Positions 56,001 through 64,000 of a stretch of DNA of 64,000 nt are shown one piece after another. The notes beneath the pieces are model-generated. The model was given only the letters and a program-made list of their open reading frames with translations. It made no database searches and was not told the DNA's origin. A program made the translations under genes and the position numbers. Source of the stretch: Chrysaora quinquecirrha (lineage: Eukaryota; Cnidaria; Scyphozoa; Semaeostomeae; Pelagiidae); NCBI GenBank assembly GCA_014526335.1, contig JACTAT010000059.1, forward strand, positions 2,565,312 through 2,629,311, written 5' to 3'. Position 1 is the stretch's first letter, and the number at the start of each line of letters is the position of its first letter.

Positions 56001-59000
56001 GACTTGCATTGCCTCAACATGAATTGAATTTTGTTGGATGCCCTGCTAAAGAACAAATCAAAGAACTTGAGCAAAATGTTGCATTCCTTCAAGCAGAAAT
56101 GGTCAGTAGTTGTGTCGTTTTTTCATGCATGAGTAATTTCAGTGAATTTTGTACAACCACTTCGTTCTAGCAATTGCAGACGTATTGCTTATGCCCAAAC
56201 AACATATAGATCAATTACATTGAGTACTCATTTATAATGGTCATAATACGTTGAATAGTAGGTTCTGGAGATGAATGAGGGTTCTTCCACAAAACAGTGA
56301 ACAGATGAGGTGAACCCCCATGGGGCAAAAAATACACCCGAATGGATACCTGAAGATCATGATAAATATGTCAATGGATGCCAAATATCGTGCGATACAC
56401 ACCCGAATAGATACCTGGACTAAACTAGCGGTCATATAGACTGACATCATTACTTCGATCTTCAACGGGATCTTTTATAGTCTTATCCTTTTATAGTATA
56501 GTATTGTCTTGTCTGACGATCTTTTCTACCGAATACAGGGGAATGGCTCAAGACGGCCAAGAGTCGAATTCGAAACAGAAAATCAACTCCAAACGATACC
56601 GACAAAAATGCTACCCAAAAGTATACCAAAGCTTTTAAAGTGACACGCAAATATATACCAAAGTGGGCAAAAAAGATACCCGAAAAGATACCCAAATCGG
56701 CAAAAACCCTACCCGAATGAGCAGCTGATATGTACCCAGCCGCACTATGGAAGAACCCCAATGGGCGTTGGTCTTATGAAATTCTTTTCATTTTGTTCAG
56801 GCAAAACGCTTTGATTTGTTCAAGAAATTGCAAAACTCGATACGTCAACTCTGGGTTGACTTGGATATGGATCCATACACAGATTTTGAAACGCAACTTT
56901 GTAGACAAGATGCAGATGAAACGTTCTGCCTTTCGGCTGCAAACTTGGATAAAATGAAAGCACTACAGGATCAGGTTTGTATTTATTGTTCTGCTTTAAT
57001 GTGCACACAGAACGGTTCTAAAGTATGGCTATAAATGTGGAATGAAGTGCTACGTTCTCCCTTGGGTCTGGTGAAGGTGAAATGGTGTATTTAGCGCTAG
57101 TCGTTAGGATCTCAGTAGCATGTTAATCGAGACATCGAACCTCGCTGTGATGCTACCGTGGCAGAGGCTCGAACCCTGACCTTGCTGAGCTTCTGACACC
57201 ACGAGCCAGCTGGATTAGACCATGGTGTCACAGCACCTTCAAAGCCAAGGTTAGACAATATTATCAATCATATCTTGTTCCTAACTGTAGATGTGCATCA
57301 ACAACAAAATATCAAAAGGCAAGAGACAAAAAAATTACTGCACAAAATAATTGATAACAAACATTTTATATCAGATCGTAGCGGTATCATTTTATTATGC
57401 TTTTGTAACAGGTGACCTATTGTTGTTCCGTAACATGCACCTCTACCTTTCGAACATCTGGTGAAAATGTTTTTCGCAATCATATGTACCTATTGTCTGT
57501 ATTGTTTAAGAATAGTCAACGCTGTCTAGGACCCTTTTGCAAGAGCACTTTCCGCGCGTTACAGCTGCTTCCTGGGATTTTCAAATTTCTTCCACCCTCC
57601 TTGTATCCGAGCAATTAGGTACCTAAAAGAATAGCTGTGTAGGTTCTCTGTTCTCTGGTCTTTCTGCCACTTGACTTCTGCCACAGAACCTACTGCTTTA
57701 GAAAATTTGCAAGAGGAGCCTACAGAGCGATGCTAGTGCTTGCAATTAGATAACGAGTTAAGAATCTTTGAAGAATGATAAATTATTGTTGTTTTATAAT
57801 TCTTTCCTGATTATTTCATATGGCATTATGGATACAAGATAATTAAGAGTTATTGTTGCATATAGCTATGAAATGAGTTATTTGTTTTATTGTTTACCTG
57901 TAGCTCGAAGAAGAGCACAAACAGTTACTTGGAGAAATCGATGGTCTTCGTGAAAAAGTCAAAGCATTGTGGGATCGTCTTGATGTCAGCTCAGACGAAC
58001 GCGAAAAGTTCACCAAAAATCATGTTGAACTTACTCCAAAAACTGCCAAGGCTGTAAGTCATCAATTTATTTCTTTCTTTCTATAAGACACTATATTATA
58101 TTTATAGTTATAAATAAAAAGTTTCACGACCAACTGTACCCCTGATGCAAATCTTCCCAAATAAACAATTTTTCCAAAATTTTCCCCATATAAACAGGCC
58201 CTAAACCTCTCCAAATAGTTGAAAGTGAAGTTGTAGCCAGTGGCTAGGACCTCAGTAGTGGGTTAACTGATCGAGACATCGACCTTGGTTGTGACGCTAC
58301 CGTGACGACCTTGATGAGCTTCTGGCACCACGAGCCAACTGGGTGAAACCACGACGTCACAGCACCAAATTAGCCGCATGAACCAGCAATGAAATGGAAT
58401 TCAAACGGAAACGTTATCTGTTATTTGGAAACACCTTGAAGCACACATTATAGGAATACACATAGCACACCATTTGCGTGCATGCAGTTATTGCTATTTT
58501 CAAACTTACAGTGCCAAGTATGTTCAGAATAATTGTTAAGAACTTGAGACACGAATACTGGAGAATAATTCCACTTAGGAATCGATCGATAACATGACAC
58601 ATTGTGGCTATTTATTGAATGATAACTCATATACTATAGTTGAAGGCATTTCAATGATGTTTGCTGTGCGTCTACATTTTATCAGCTGTACGGAATAATT
58701 TCTAATTTCTTTTATAAAAACCATAACGATGATAGAGTTTACAGCACAGTTGCTAAACAGGGCCAGAAAGGCGAATGATTCTATGAAAGCAGCGACAACA
58801 GTTCCGGGAAATACGAAAGAAATAATAGTGGATATTATAGATGGAATGTAACAGATCAAAGTAGCACATAATAACACAAAAACAGCTTTTAAGAAATCTT
58901 TATTTTTGTTCGGTGGACAAGTATTGGAGGCATGATTCTGCTGCGGGCCATTTTGAAGATCCGCTGGCCCTGTACGAGTCGACAGGGATATGTATGACCG

Positions 59001-62000
59001 TAAGTAAATTACGATAAGTAAAAGCAAATCCAGTGTCGTGAAGCAGCTCATAAATATGTCGGAAATCGTAGGCAATGTTTTATTTGAGAAGATCACAAGT
59101 GAAAAACCGACGGTTAAGTTGAAGAGAACCAAAACGACTGCTCGACGATTTGTCACGATACTGTTATATTTTGTCAAATATCGCATATGTATATAGCGAT
59201 CGAGGCATATGGATATTGTCATCAATGCAGAAAACTCCAAGAACCCGTAAAGCAAAGACACCAGAATTATGGAATAGGTCCCGTTATTGTCCCCTGACCC
59301 TGGAATTATGGTTCTCAGTACATCGAGTATTAATAGAATTGACGCACACGCGTCTGATATGCATAGCAGCAATATAAGTCTAAATGATATCATATCGAGT
59401 TTCTTCAGTTTTCGTAGGGCGTGAATAAGAAATGCTTTGACGAGTATGCTTATGACAGCAACTATTATGTTTGGGGCAACAAACCATCTTATCATATGCA
59501 ACAGCTTAGTTTCGATATCTGACATTGTTTTGATGTGATGTGAAGGTCTATCAATCTTGAGCTTTACAAAACGCAATTACTTGCTTGTAAATAAGCTATA
59601 TTGAGCTATATTACCTTAACAAGATACGAGGTACAAAATACTTCTCAAAAAAGACAGTCGTTTGCGTATTCCGAATAGTCTCGCTGGTAGCTATCAAGTT
59701 ATGTCAGTGCCAGTTCAGTTTCTCGCACCTCCAAAGCTTTCAGCTAATATTATTTGTTGTTTTTCTGATGTTTTGATCTTAAGCCAATTGGTTGAAACAG
59801 CTTTTTCCGTCTTTATAAGTGTTTTTGATTGTAAGTAAAAGTAATTCTCCGTAAAATACTTTCTTCTGACAGACTGTCGGATAGTGCCAAAGAAAATAAC
59901 CCAATCTTTTTTCAGTGCTCCACTGTAGCTAAGATTGCTGCATAGCCTATTATAAGTAAAACGCTTTCACCGACTTTACTGAGTACTGACTTTATTCTCT
60001 ATTCCTGCTTACTAAATATTTGACTCTCATTATTACATGCAAGGAAACGTTTAATTAGAACATATAAGGAAGAAGGAAGTAAGCTAAGCACTAGGTTATT
60101 GGCTTTATTTTTACAATGAAAATATTCAACAAAAATTGGAAAATGTAAGGAAAATGAACTGATCTTGTTTATGCATCATTAGGTCGGCATGATTAATTGC
60201 CGTAGTTTGCCCAGCAAAAACAGCGGTATAGTCAAGACAAGCAGGCTAGACTGAGATCTTCAGTCAAATGTTTACAAGAGAAGGAATCAATTTCTAGCAG
60301 AGCAATATTCATGAATGAAATGAAACAGTGAAACAGAGTTTAAGAAGGTGCTGTGGCGTCGTGGCCTTATTCAGCTGGCTCATAGTGTCGGAAGCTCAGC
60401 GAGGTCATGTTTCGAGCCAAAGCTACGGTAGCGTCAGGATCGAGGGCTCGATTAGTTAACCTACAACTGAGATTCTAGCCACCGGTGCTAAATGCATCAT
60501 CCGCCTTTCACCTTCAATCGGAATTAGGATGAAAGGGTTTTAGATATTGCCCAGCTCCTGCCCAACCAAAAACGTTTTCTGCACGGTGTTTAAGTAAGCA
60601 AACATGCAAGCGCAGCATTATTTTTTGAAGCAGTTCAGTATCAGAAGCAGTACTGCTTCTTCTTGGAGACTGATTAATATTCTAGTGTGAATTCCTTGAG
60701 CACTCGTTTGCTGATAGCAGAGAGATGGATAGCTGGATTTATTCTGTTGTGCATTGATGATTTCAAGGACTGTCGTTCATCCCCTGCTGACAGAGCTTAC
60801 AGACTCACAACTCTACATGACCATTTTTCTTCTGTAGCAGTTCCCTTGACAGAATTTCAGCTTACAAATTCATGATTTTCTTGCTTTTAGTTGAAATCTG
60901 AGCTGTCTCGCCTGGAAGAACTGAAGCGTTTACATATGCAGAAATTTGTTGAAAATATCAGGAAAGAACTTGTTTCTCTTTGGGATAAATGTTATTTTTC
61001 AGAAGAGCAGAGACAAGATTTCAGACCATTTTATGAAGGTGAGTCGTATATCTTTCAATGGAGTACAGTCCTGCTAGACTGAGTGTGCTGCTCTGCGAAG
61101 GAGGACCCTATCACATCGCTCTTGCGAATGAGTGCTTGCTTCTTTTCCCTTCTCAAATCACATTACCTTTCTTTCTTTGAACCAGCTTCCCGTTCTTTTT
61201 GTTAAAGCATGTTTGTCTTTCAGACGTGTTCACAGATGAGGCCCTCACTCTGCATGAGCAGCAAGTCCAATCAATGAACAACTATTTCCAAGAGAATAAA
61301 AAGATCTTTAAACTCATCGAAAAACGAGAAGCCTCTTGGCAAAACAAAATCGATTTTGAGGTAGATATCTTTTTTAAAGTATCGTCTGTTTAAGGTAATA
61401 GCTATATTGCTACAATTTTGGACAAAAACTATGAGGCTAACTGGAGCTTTCACTAATGTTTGTCTTCACCCCCCCCCCCACTCACGGGGGAGTGAATTAT
61501 TGATAAGATACAGTTAAGGAATTGCTAGCATTACTTGGAATCTTATGATTGTCTCAATATATTTTGTCCAAGATTGCACATAGATATTGGCAGACTGTGT
61601 CACCTAGCATTGGAAATTATTACCTCTTGATAAATATTAGTATAGCAGTTGTTGGAGAATATACCAAAGCATTAAGCCGTTTATCCAATGAAAGCCCAAA
61701 AGCAAGATAAACACTTGAAGTGTTTCATGCAATGATCTGCTCGTCAAAGGAAAATGCAACAGTTCAACTGACTAACCTACCCTTCGTTTGCAGATAGCCA
61801 GACTCAAGGGTCTTGACGTTAAAAACTACGCTTGACGTTTTTACCACTCAGAGAAAAGTTTCCGATCGATCGAACGCTCCTCACGGGCAAAACTTTGATG
61901 ACCACATAGCCCTGTATTTTCCATTGGATATCTTTAGAGTTTCGCTATTTGTTATGATGCACCAAATTTAGTGTCTCCAAAATAATAATTTTCCAGGCTA

Positions 62001-63378
62001 CGAGATCTAATATTCCATATTAGATTTCGTATAAATATTATCAATCATATCTTGTTCCTAACTGTAGATGTGCATAAACAACAAAACACTAAAAGGCAAG
62101 AGACAAAAAAATTACTGCACAAAATAATTGATACCAAACATTTTATATCAGATTGTAGCGGCATCATTTTTATAATGCTTCCGTAACAGATGACCTATTG
62201 TTATTTTATAATTCTTTCCTGATTAATTAGATCTAATATTCCATATTAGATTTCGTAGCCGCGCATATCACCTCACACCTTCAAACTAATCGACAAACCA
62301 TTTTGAAGTTATTTTTATATTCTTGCAGAATAAATCGTCAAATGCAGATCGTCTCTTTACTGCCAGAGGAGGAGCTCTTTTGAAAGAAGCAAAAATTAGG
62401 GCTGCATTCGAAAAAGGATTACCAAAGGTACCTATCTCAGCAGCTTCTGTTTTGTTCAACTTAGTAGTTGTGTATATAATCAATTCTCAGGTCAGTGGCT
62501 CAGTGGAATCGTCGTTGGCTCTCTGGATATGTATGTAGTTCCGATTCGATTTCCATATATTGTGGTATGCCACTTGTGGAAAAATCTTTCCTAATGTTCG
62601 CCATTCATGAGAAATATATACAAATATTTATGGTGCTGAAGAAGGCTCAACAAAGCCGAAACACTGAACAGTCAAAAAGAAAGAGATTTGGGCTTTCAGA
62701 GATACTCTGCGATTTTTTGGAGCTCTTTAGCTCAGTGGAAACACCATTGGATATGTAGTCCAGTTTAGAATGCCATATTTTGTTGTTTGCCATAAGCGTA
62801 AATTAGCAAATTCTAAAAAACATTTTTATGACGTCATCAATTTGTACTACTCTGAGAGGTTCCACTGCATTTCTACTGATCCAAGAAAAAATGCCTTTGC
62901 GCAGCAACGCTATGGTTTATCATTATGGAGACAAAATTTTCCATGTTTTTTTTTTTACCTTTGTGTGTTCTGCGATTACAGATTGAAGAGGAGTTGAAAA
63001 AATGCTTGAAGGACTGGGAAAAGGACAGTGAGTCGTTCTTTATGTATCATGGAGTTAGATATATGGACCGAATTACTCTACAGCACGAGCAATGGGAGGC
63101 ACTCAAAGAACAAAAGAAACAAGAAAGGGTAGGTTTTGTGGGTCTAAGCTTGATCTAACATGTAAGCAAACCTATACGCATTTATGTTCTGAATGCGCTA
63201 TTTAGGGGCAGTCAAGTCAGTTGGATATTAACCTAACTTTGGAATTGGAAACACTTTTCTTTACTTCTTTTTGTCGTTGCTCTAATGTCAGTGAAATTAT
63301 TCTCTTATAGAATCGAGTAAAACAAGAAAACACAAAACAAGAAATGGTTTTTGGAAGCAAGCCGTCTGCAGCAAAACG
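53087..63378 (+). CDS. PRC1: PRC1/Ase1/MAP65 microtubule-bundling protein (3' partial)
   Basis: PRC1 cross-links antiparallel microtubules at the spindle midzone and recruits KIF4 and centralspindlin partners for cytokinesis. Twelve exons in consistent phase: 53087-53115, 54103-54254, 54696-54817, 55246-55314, 55937-56101, 56801-56974, 57904-58053, 60891-61038, 61224-61360, 62329-62427, 62982-63128, 63311-63378. They encode about 486 residues. The start is the ATG in AAAGATGG. The N-terminal half is coiled-coil (MVEEEKSLKSQIEG, EIDGLREKVKALWDRL). The conserved MAP65 core is clear: SRLEELKRLHMQKFVENIRK, SLWDKCYFSEEQRQDF, SWQNKIDFE, the invariant ARGGALLKEAK, then DWEKDSESFFMYHG. It ends in phase 2 with a good donor, so the basic C-terminal tail lies beyond the window. 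Very secure assignment. Confidence 0.96.
53600..54005. mobile_element. Inverted-repeat element with internal 15-mer repeats
   Basis: CCAACTTGCCACAGTTGACT near 53660 and AACTGTGGCAAGTTGACC near 53970 are inverted copies. Between them lie three tandem CACAGTTGACTCAC units and GTTGACCAAAACACTGTTGC words. It is in the first PRC1 intron. The exact ends are unclear. Confidence 0.5.
54335..54530. repeat. TAAGCCCC-type short repeat
   Basis: CTTGTGTAAGCCCCACCCT, GATATGCCCCACCCTC, AATAAGCACTCACTCC and CTTGTATAAGCCCCCTC recur within 200 bp. The organisation is like the AATAAACGCC blocks near 1605 but with a different word. PRC1 intron. Confidence 0.4.
56277..56762. mobile_element. TIR element, GGGTTCTTCCA ends
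   Basis: GAGGGTTCTTCCACAAAAC at the left mirrors CTATGGAAGAACCCCA at the right. The interior repeats (A)CCCGAAT, GATACC and GGCAAAAA words. It ends about 40 bp before the PRC1 exon 56801-56974. Confidence 0.55.
57075..57240 (-). mobile_element. SINE family 2 copy
   Basis: The minus strand carries GTGCTGTGACACCATGGTC, CTCGTGGTGTCAGAAGCTCA, GCAAGGTCAGGGTTCGAGCC (good B box) and CGGTAGCATCACAGCGAGG. PRC1 intron. Confidence 0.75.
57262..57795. mobile_element. Repeat unit carrying a 366-bp insertion with 10-bp target duplication
   Basis: 57270-57427 matches 62037-62195 closely (ATTATCAATCATATCTTGTT, ACTGTAGATGTGCAT, AAAAGGCAAGAGAC, AAATTACTGCACAAAATAAT, GTGACCTATTGTTGTT). The match resumes at 57784 (TATTGTTGTTTTATAATTCT) as in 62190-62225. 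The extra 57428-57793 is therefore an insertion bounded by direct copies of TATTGTTGTT (57418-57427 and 57784-57793). The insert has no TIR or ORF that I can see. Confidence 0.75.
58225..58365 (-). mobile_element. SINE family 2 copy
   Basis: The minus strand reads GTGCTGTGACGTCGTGGTTT, CTCGTGGTGCCAGAAGCTCA, CGGTAGCGTCACAACCAAGG and TCGATCAGTTAACCCACTAC. It lies in the PRC1 intron, 3' of the nested GPCR on that gene's own strand. Confidence 0.7.
58608..59525 (-). CDS. Intronless class A-like orphan GPCR nested antisense in PRC1
   Basis: A 305-residue single-exon ORF. The start is the ATG at 59525-59523, because the frame upstream opens only with TTG. Seven hydrophobic segments are visible. 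TM1 is at about 15-37. TM2 holds the class A aspartate (LLLCISDACAS, D58). TM3 ends in the D-R-Y motif at 109-111 (SICLDRYIHMRY). A basic intracellular loop 3 (NKNKDFLKAVFVLL) leads to TM6 with CYIPS, where CWxP would be canonical. TM7 reads NCAVNSIIVMVF, so NPxxY is not kept. No cysteine is seen at the usual top of TM3. The ligand is unknown. Divergent class A orphans of this kind are numerous in cnidarians and other invertebrates (family knowledge). It lies wholly within the PRC1 intron 58054-60890. AATAAA overlaps the last two codons. Confidence 0.85.
   Translation of the reverse strand: MSDIETKLLHMIRWFVAPNIIVAVISILVKAFLIHALRKLKKLDMISFRLILLLCISDACASILLILDVLRTIIPGSGDNNGTYSIILVSLLYGFLEFSALMTISICLDRYIHMRYLTKYNSIVTNRRAVVLVLFNLTVGFSLVIFSNKTLPTISDIFMSCFTTLDLLLLIVIYLRSYISLSTRTGPADLQNGPQQNHASNTCPPNKNKDFLKAVFVLLCATLICYIPSIISTIISFVFPGTVVAAFIESFAFLALFSNCAVNSIIVMVFIKEIRNYSVQLIKCRRTANIIEMPSTIVYELSFNK
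60345..60520 (+). mobile_element. SINE family 2 copy (most complete)
   Basis: GGTGCTGTGGCGTCGTGGCC, CAGCTGGCTCATAGTGTCGG, AAGCTCAGCGAGGTCATG, B-box-like GTTTCGAGCC, GGTAGCGTCAGGATCGAGG, GATTAGTTAACCTACAACTG and GCATCATCCGCCTTTCACCT occur in order. PRC1 intron, 5' of the nested GPCR on the opposite strand. Confidence 0.8.
61411..61578. mobile_element. MITE family B, copy 3
   Basis: The ends are TACAATTTTGGACAAAAACT and ATATTTTGTCCAAGATTGCA. Internal C11 and CGGGGGAG tracts correspond to the C-rich and G-rich blocks of the other copies. PRC1 intron. Confidence 0.85.
62000..62265. repeat. Unit flanked by 29-bp palindromic direct repeats
   Basis: AGATCTAATATTCCATATTA (continuing GATTTCGTA) occurs on both sides (about 62005 and 62228) of the block homologous to 57270-57427 plus 57784-57830. 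The flanking word is itself a near-palindrome around TTCC. The block is the uninterrupted (empty-site) version of the 57-kb copy. Confidence 0.7.
62487..62790 (+). mobile_element. SINE family 1, dimeric copy
   Basis: The first head is at 62490-62600 (GTGGCTCAGTGGAATCGTCG, GATTCGATTTCC, GCCACTTGTGGAAAAATC). The linker is ATTTATGGTGCTGAAGAAGG then CTCAACAAAGCCGAAACAC. A second head is at 62715-62790 (TTTAGCTCAGTGGAAACACC). Head-linker-head order matches 8165-8485 read on the minus strand. Confidence 0.75.
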
Positions 63379-64000
63379 GTAAGAAAACCATTCATTAAAT
63401 AAATGGTATATTTTAAGATACTGTATATGTATCTTTTCACTTCTGGGACTCAAAATTTGTACTACCAGTCTTTTTCCGCCTACCAACATTTTGATATTTC
63501 TCGATCAAATGTAGACTTTTTGTCTACCTGTACTTTGCATGTTGATTGATATTCAAAACACATTGAAATCCAGCTTCACTTTCTGAATTTCTCATATGCG
63601 AATGATGAACGCATATCGTAATGACTGGAAAGACGCAAGATATAATGAGGAGCGAATGAAGGTTTAGGTCGAATGTTCTGAATGAAATAAAACGGATACC
63701 ACTGAGACAGAGCCCACAAAAGTGTTCAACCTTCCTCTAGACAAAAATATCCTTAGCTTAGCTGAAAACCTTCCTCGCTGAACAATGAAAAATCGCTTCC
63801 AGTTGTCGCTGGATGCTATTGCATTTTGTGATAGTGTTTTGGGTGTTGTAACAGATTTTCCTTTGCTCTACTGACTTTCCTCCGGTCAATGACCGTGTGC
63901 CGTAAAGCTCCCTGGCCTATTCGGCGTGCCTCCCAGGGTGGGTAAACTTGCAAGTGACAAGCGAGCAACATGTCCTCCGAGTCATTTGGATGTCGTGGAG
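63379..64000 (+). other. PRC1 intron running off the window
   Basis: A GTAAG donor follows at 63379. No further exon is recognisable before the end. The final 130 bp become GC-richer (CTCCCTGGCC, CGTGCCTCCCAGGGTGGG) and may be repeat DNA. I could not assign them. Confidence 0.5.

Noticed and set aside
59526..59576. 17-residue N-terminal extension of the nested GPCR
   Set aside because: It opens with TTG on the minus strand; the ATG at 59525 is the first proper start and TM1 follows at a normal distance.

Overview
The window is AT-rich animal nuclear DNA. Its genes are split by GT-AG introns, and the introns and spacers are packed with short repeats. A Nanos gene, a GPS-bearing adhesion receptor, a PRC1/Ase1 homologue and a type II PI 4-kinase, together with the MITE/SINE-rich AT-rich background, suggest an early-branching metazoan. 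A cnidarian is my best guess, by inference only. There are no prokaryotic operons, CRISPR arrays or rRNA genes.

Layout. (1) 442-20027 (+): type II phosphatidylinositol 4-kinase, 5' end outside the window, seven exons visible. An eighth exon begins at 2500 but is broken after 14 codons by repeat DNA. (2) 23333-24202 (+): single-exon Nanos with an intact CCHC/CCHC zinc finger and an N-terminal NOT1-interacting-like motif; its 3'UTR runs to about 25520. (3) 25521-35410: a long spacer with a TIR element, a 2.4-kb degenerate 17-bp minisatellite (29230-31640), SINEs and a possible short spliced ORF. That ORF ends in the same exon that starts the next gene. (4) 35470-50635 (+): about 21 exons of an adhesion GPCR with signal peptide, C-type lectin domain, GAIN/GPS region, seven TM helices and a short tail. 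(5) 53087-63378 (+): PRC1 homologue, twelve exons, 3' end outside the window. One of its introns holds an antisense, intronless class A-like GPCR (58608-59525, -).

The genes do not form one pathway. PI4K2 makes PI4P on Golgi/endosome membranes, Nanos is a germline/stem-cell translational repressor, PRC1 bundles midzone microtubules, and the two receptors are at the plasma membrane.

Most of the remaining DNA is repeats: at least four families of short TIR elements, two or more families of tRNA-derived SINEs, foldback elements, intronic satellites and many microsatellites. The most notable structural signals are: (a) the repeat-broken PI4K2 exon; (b) complementary (GAT)n and (ATC)n arrays on either side of one PI4K2 exon, inside a wider pair of inverted MITEs; (c) a minisatellite whose minus strand repeats a 5' splice-site consensus; (d) a filled/empty-site pair that reveals a 366-bp insertion with a 10-bp target duplication; (e) the lectin-adhesion GPCR and the nested antisense GPCR. 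Exon borders were set by hand from splice consensus and reading phase and could be off by a base or so.
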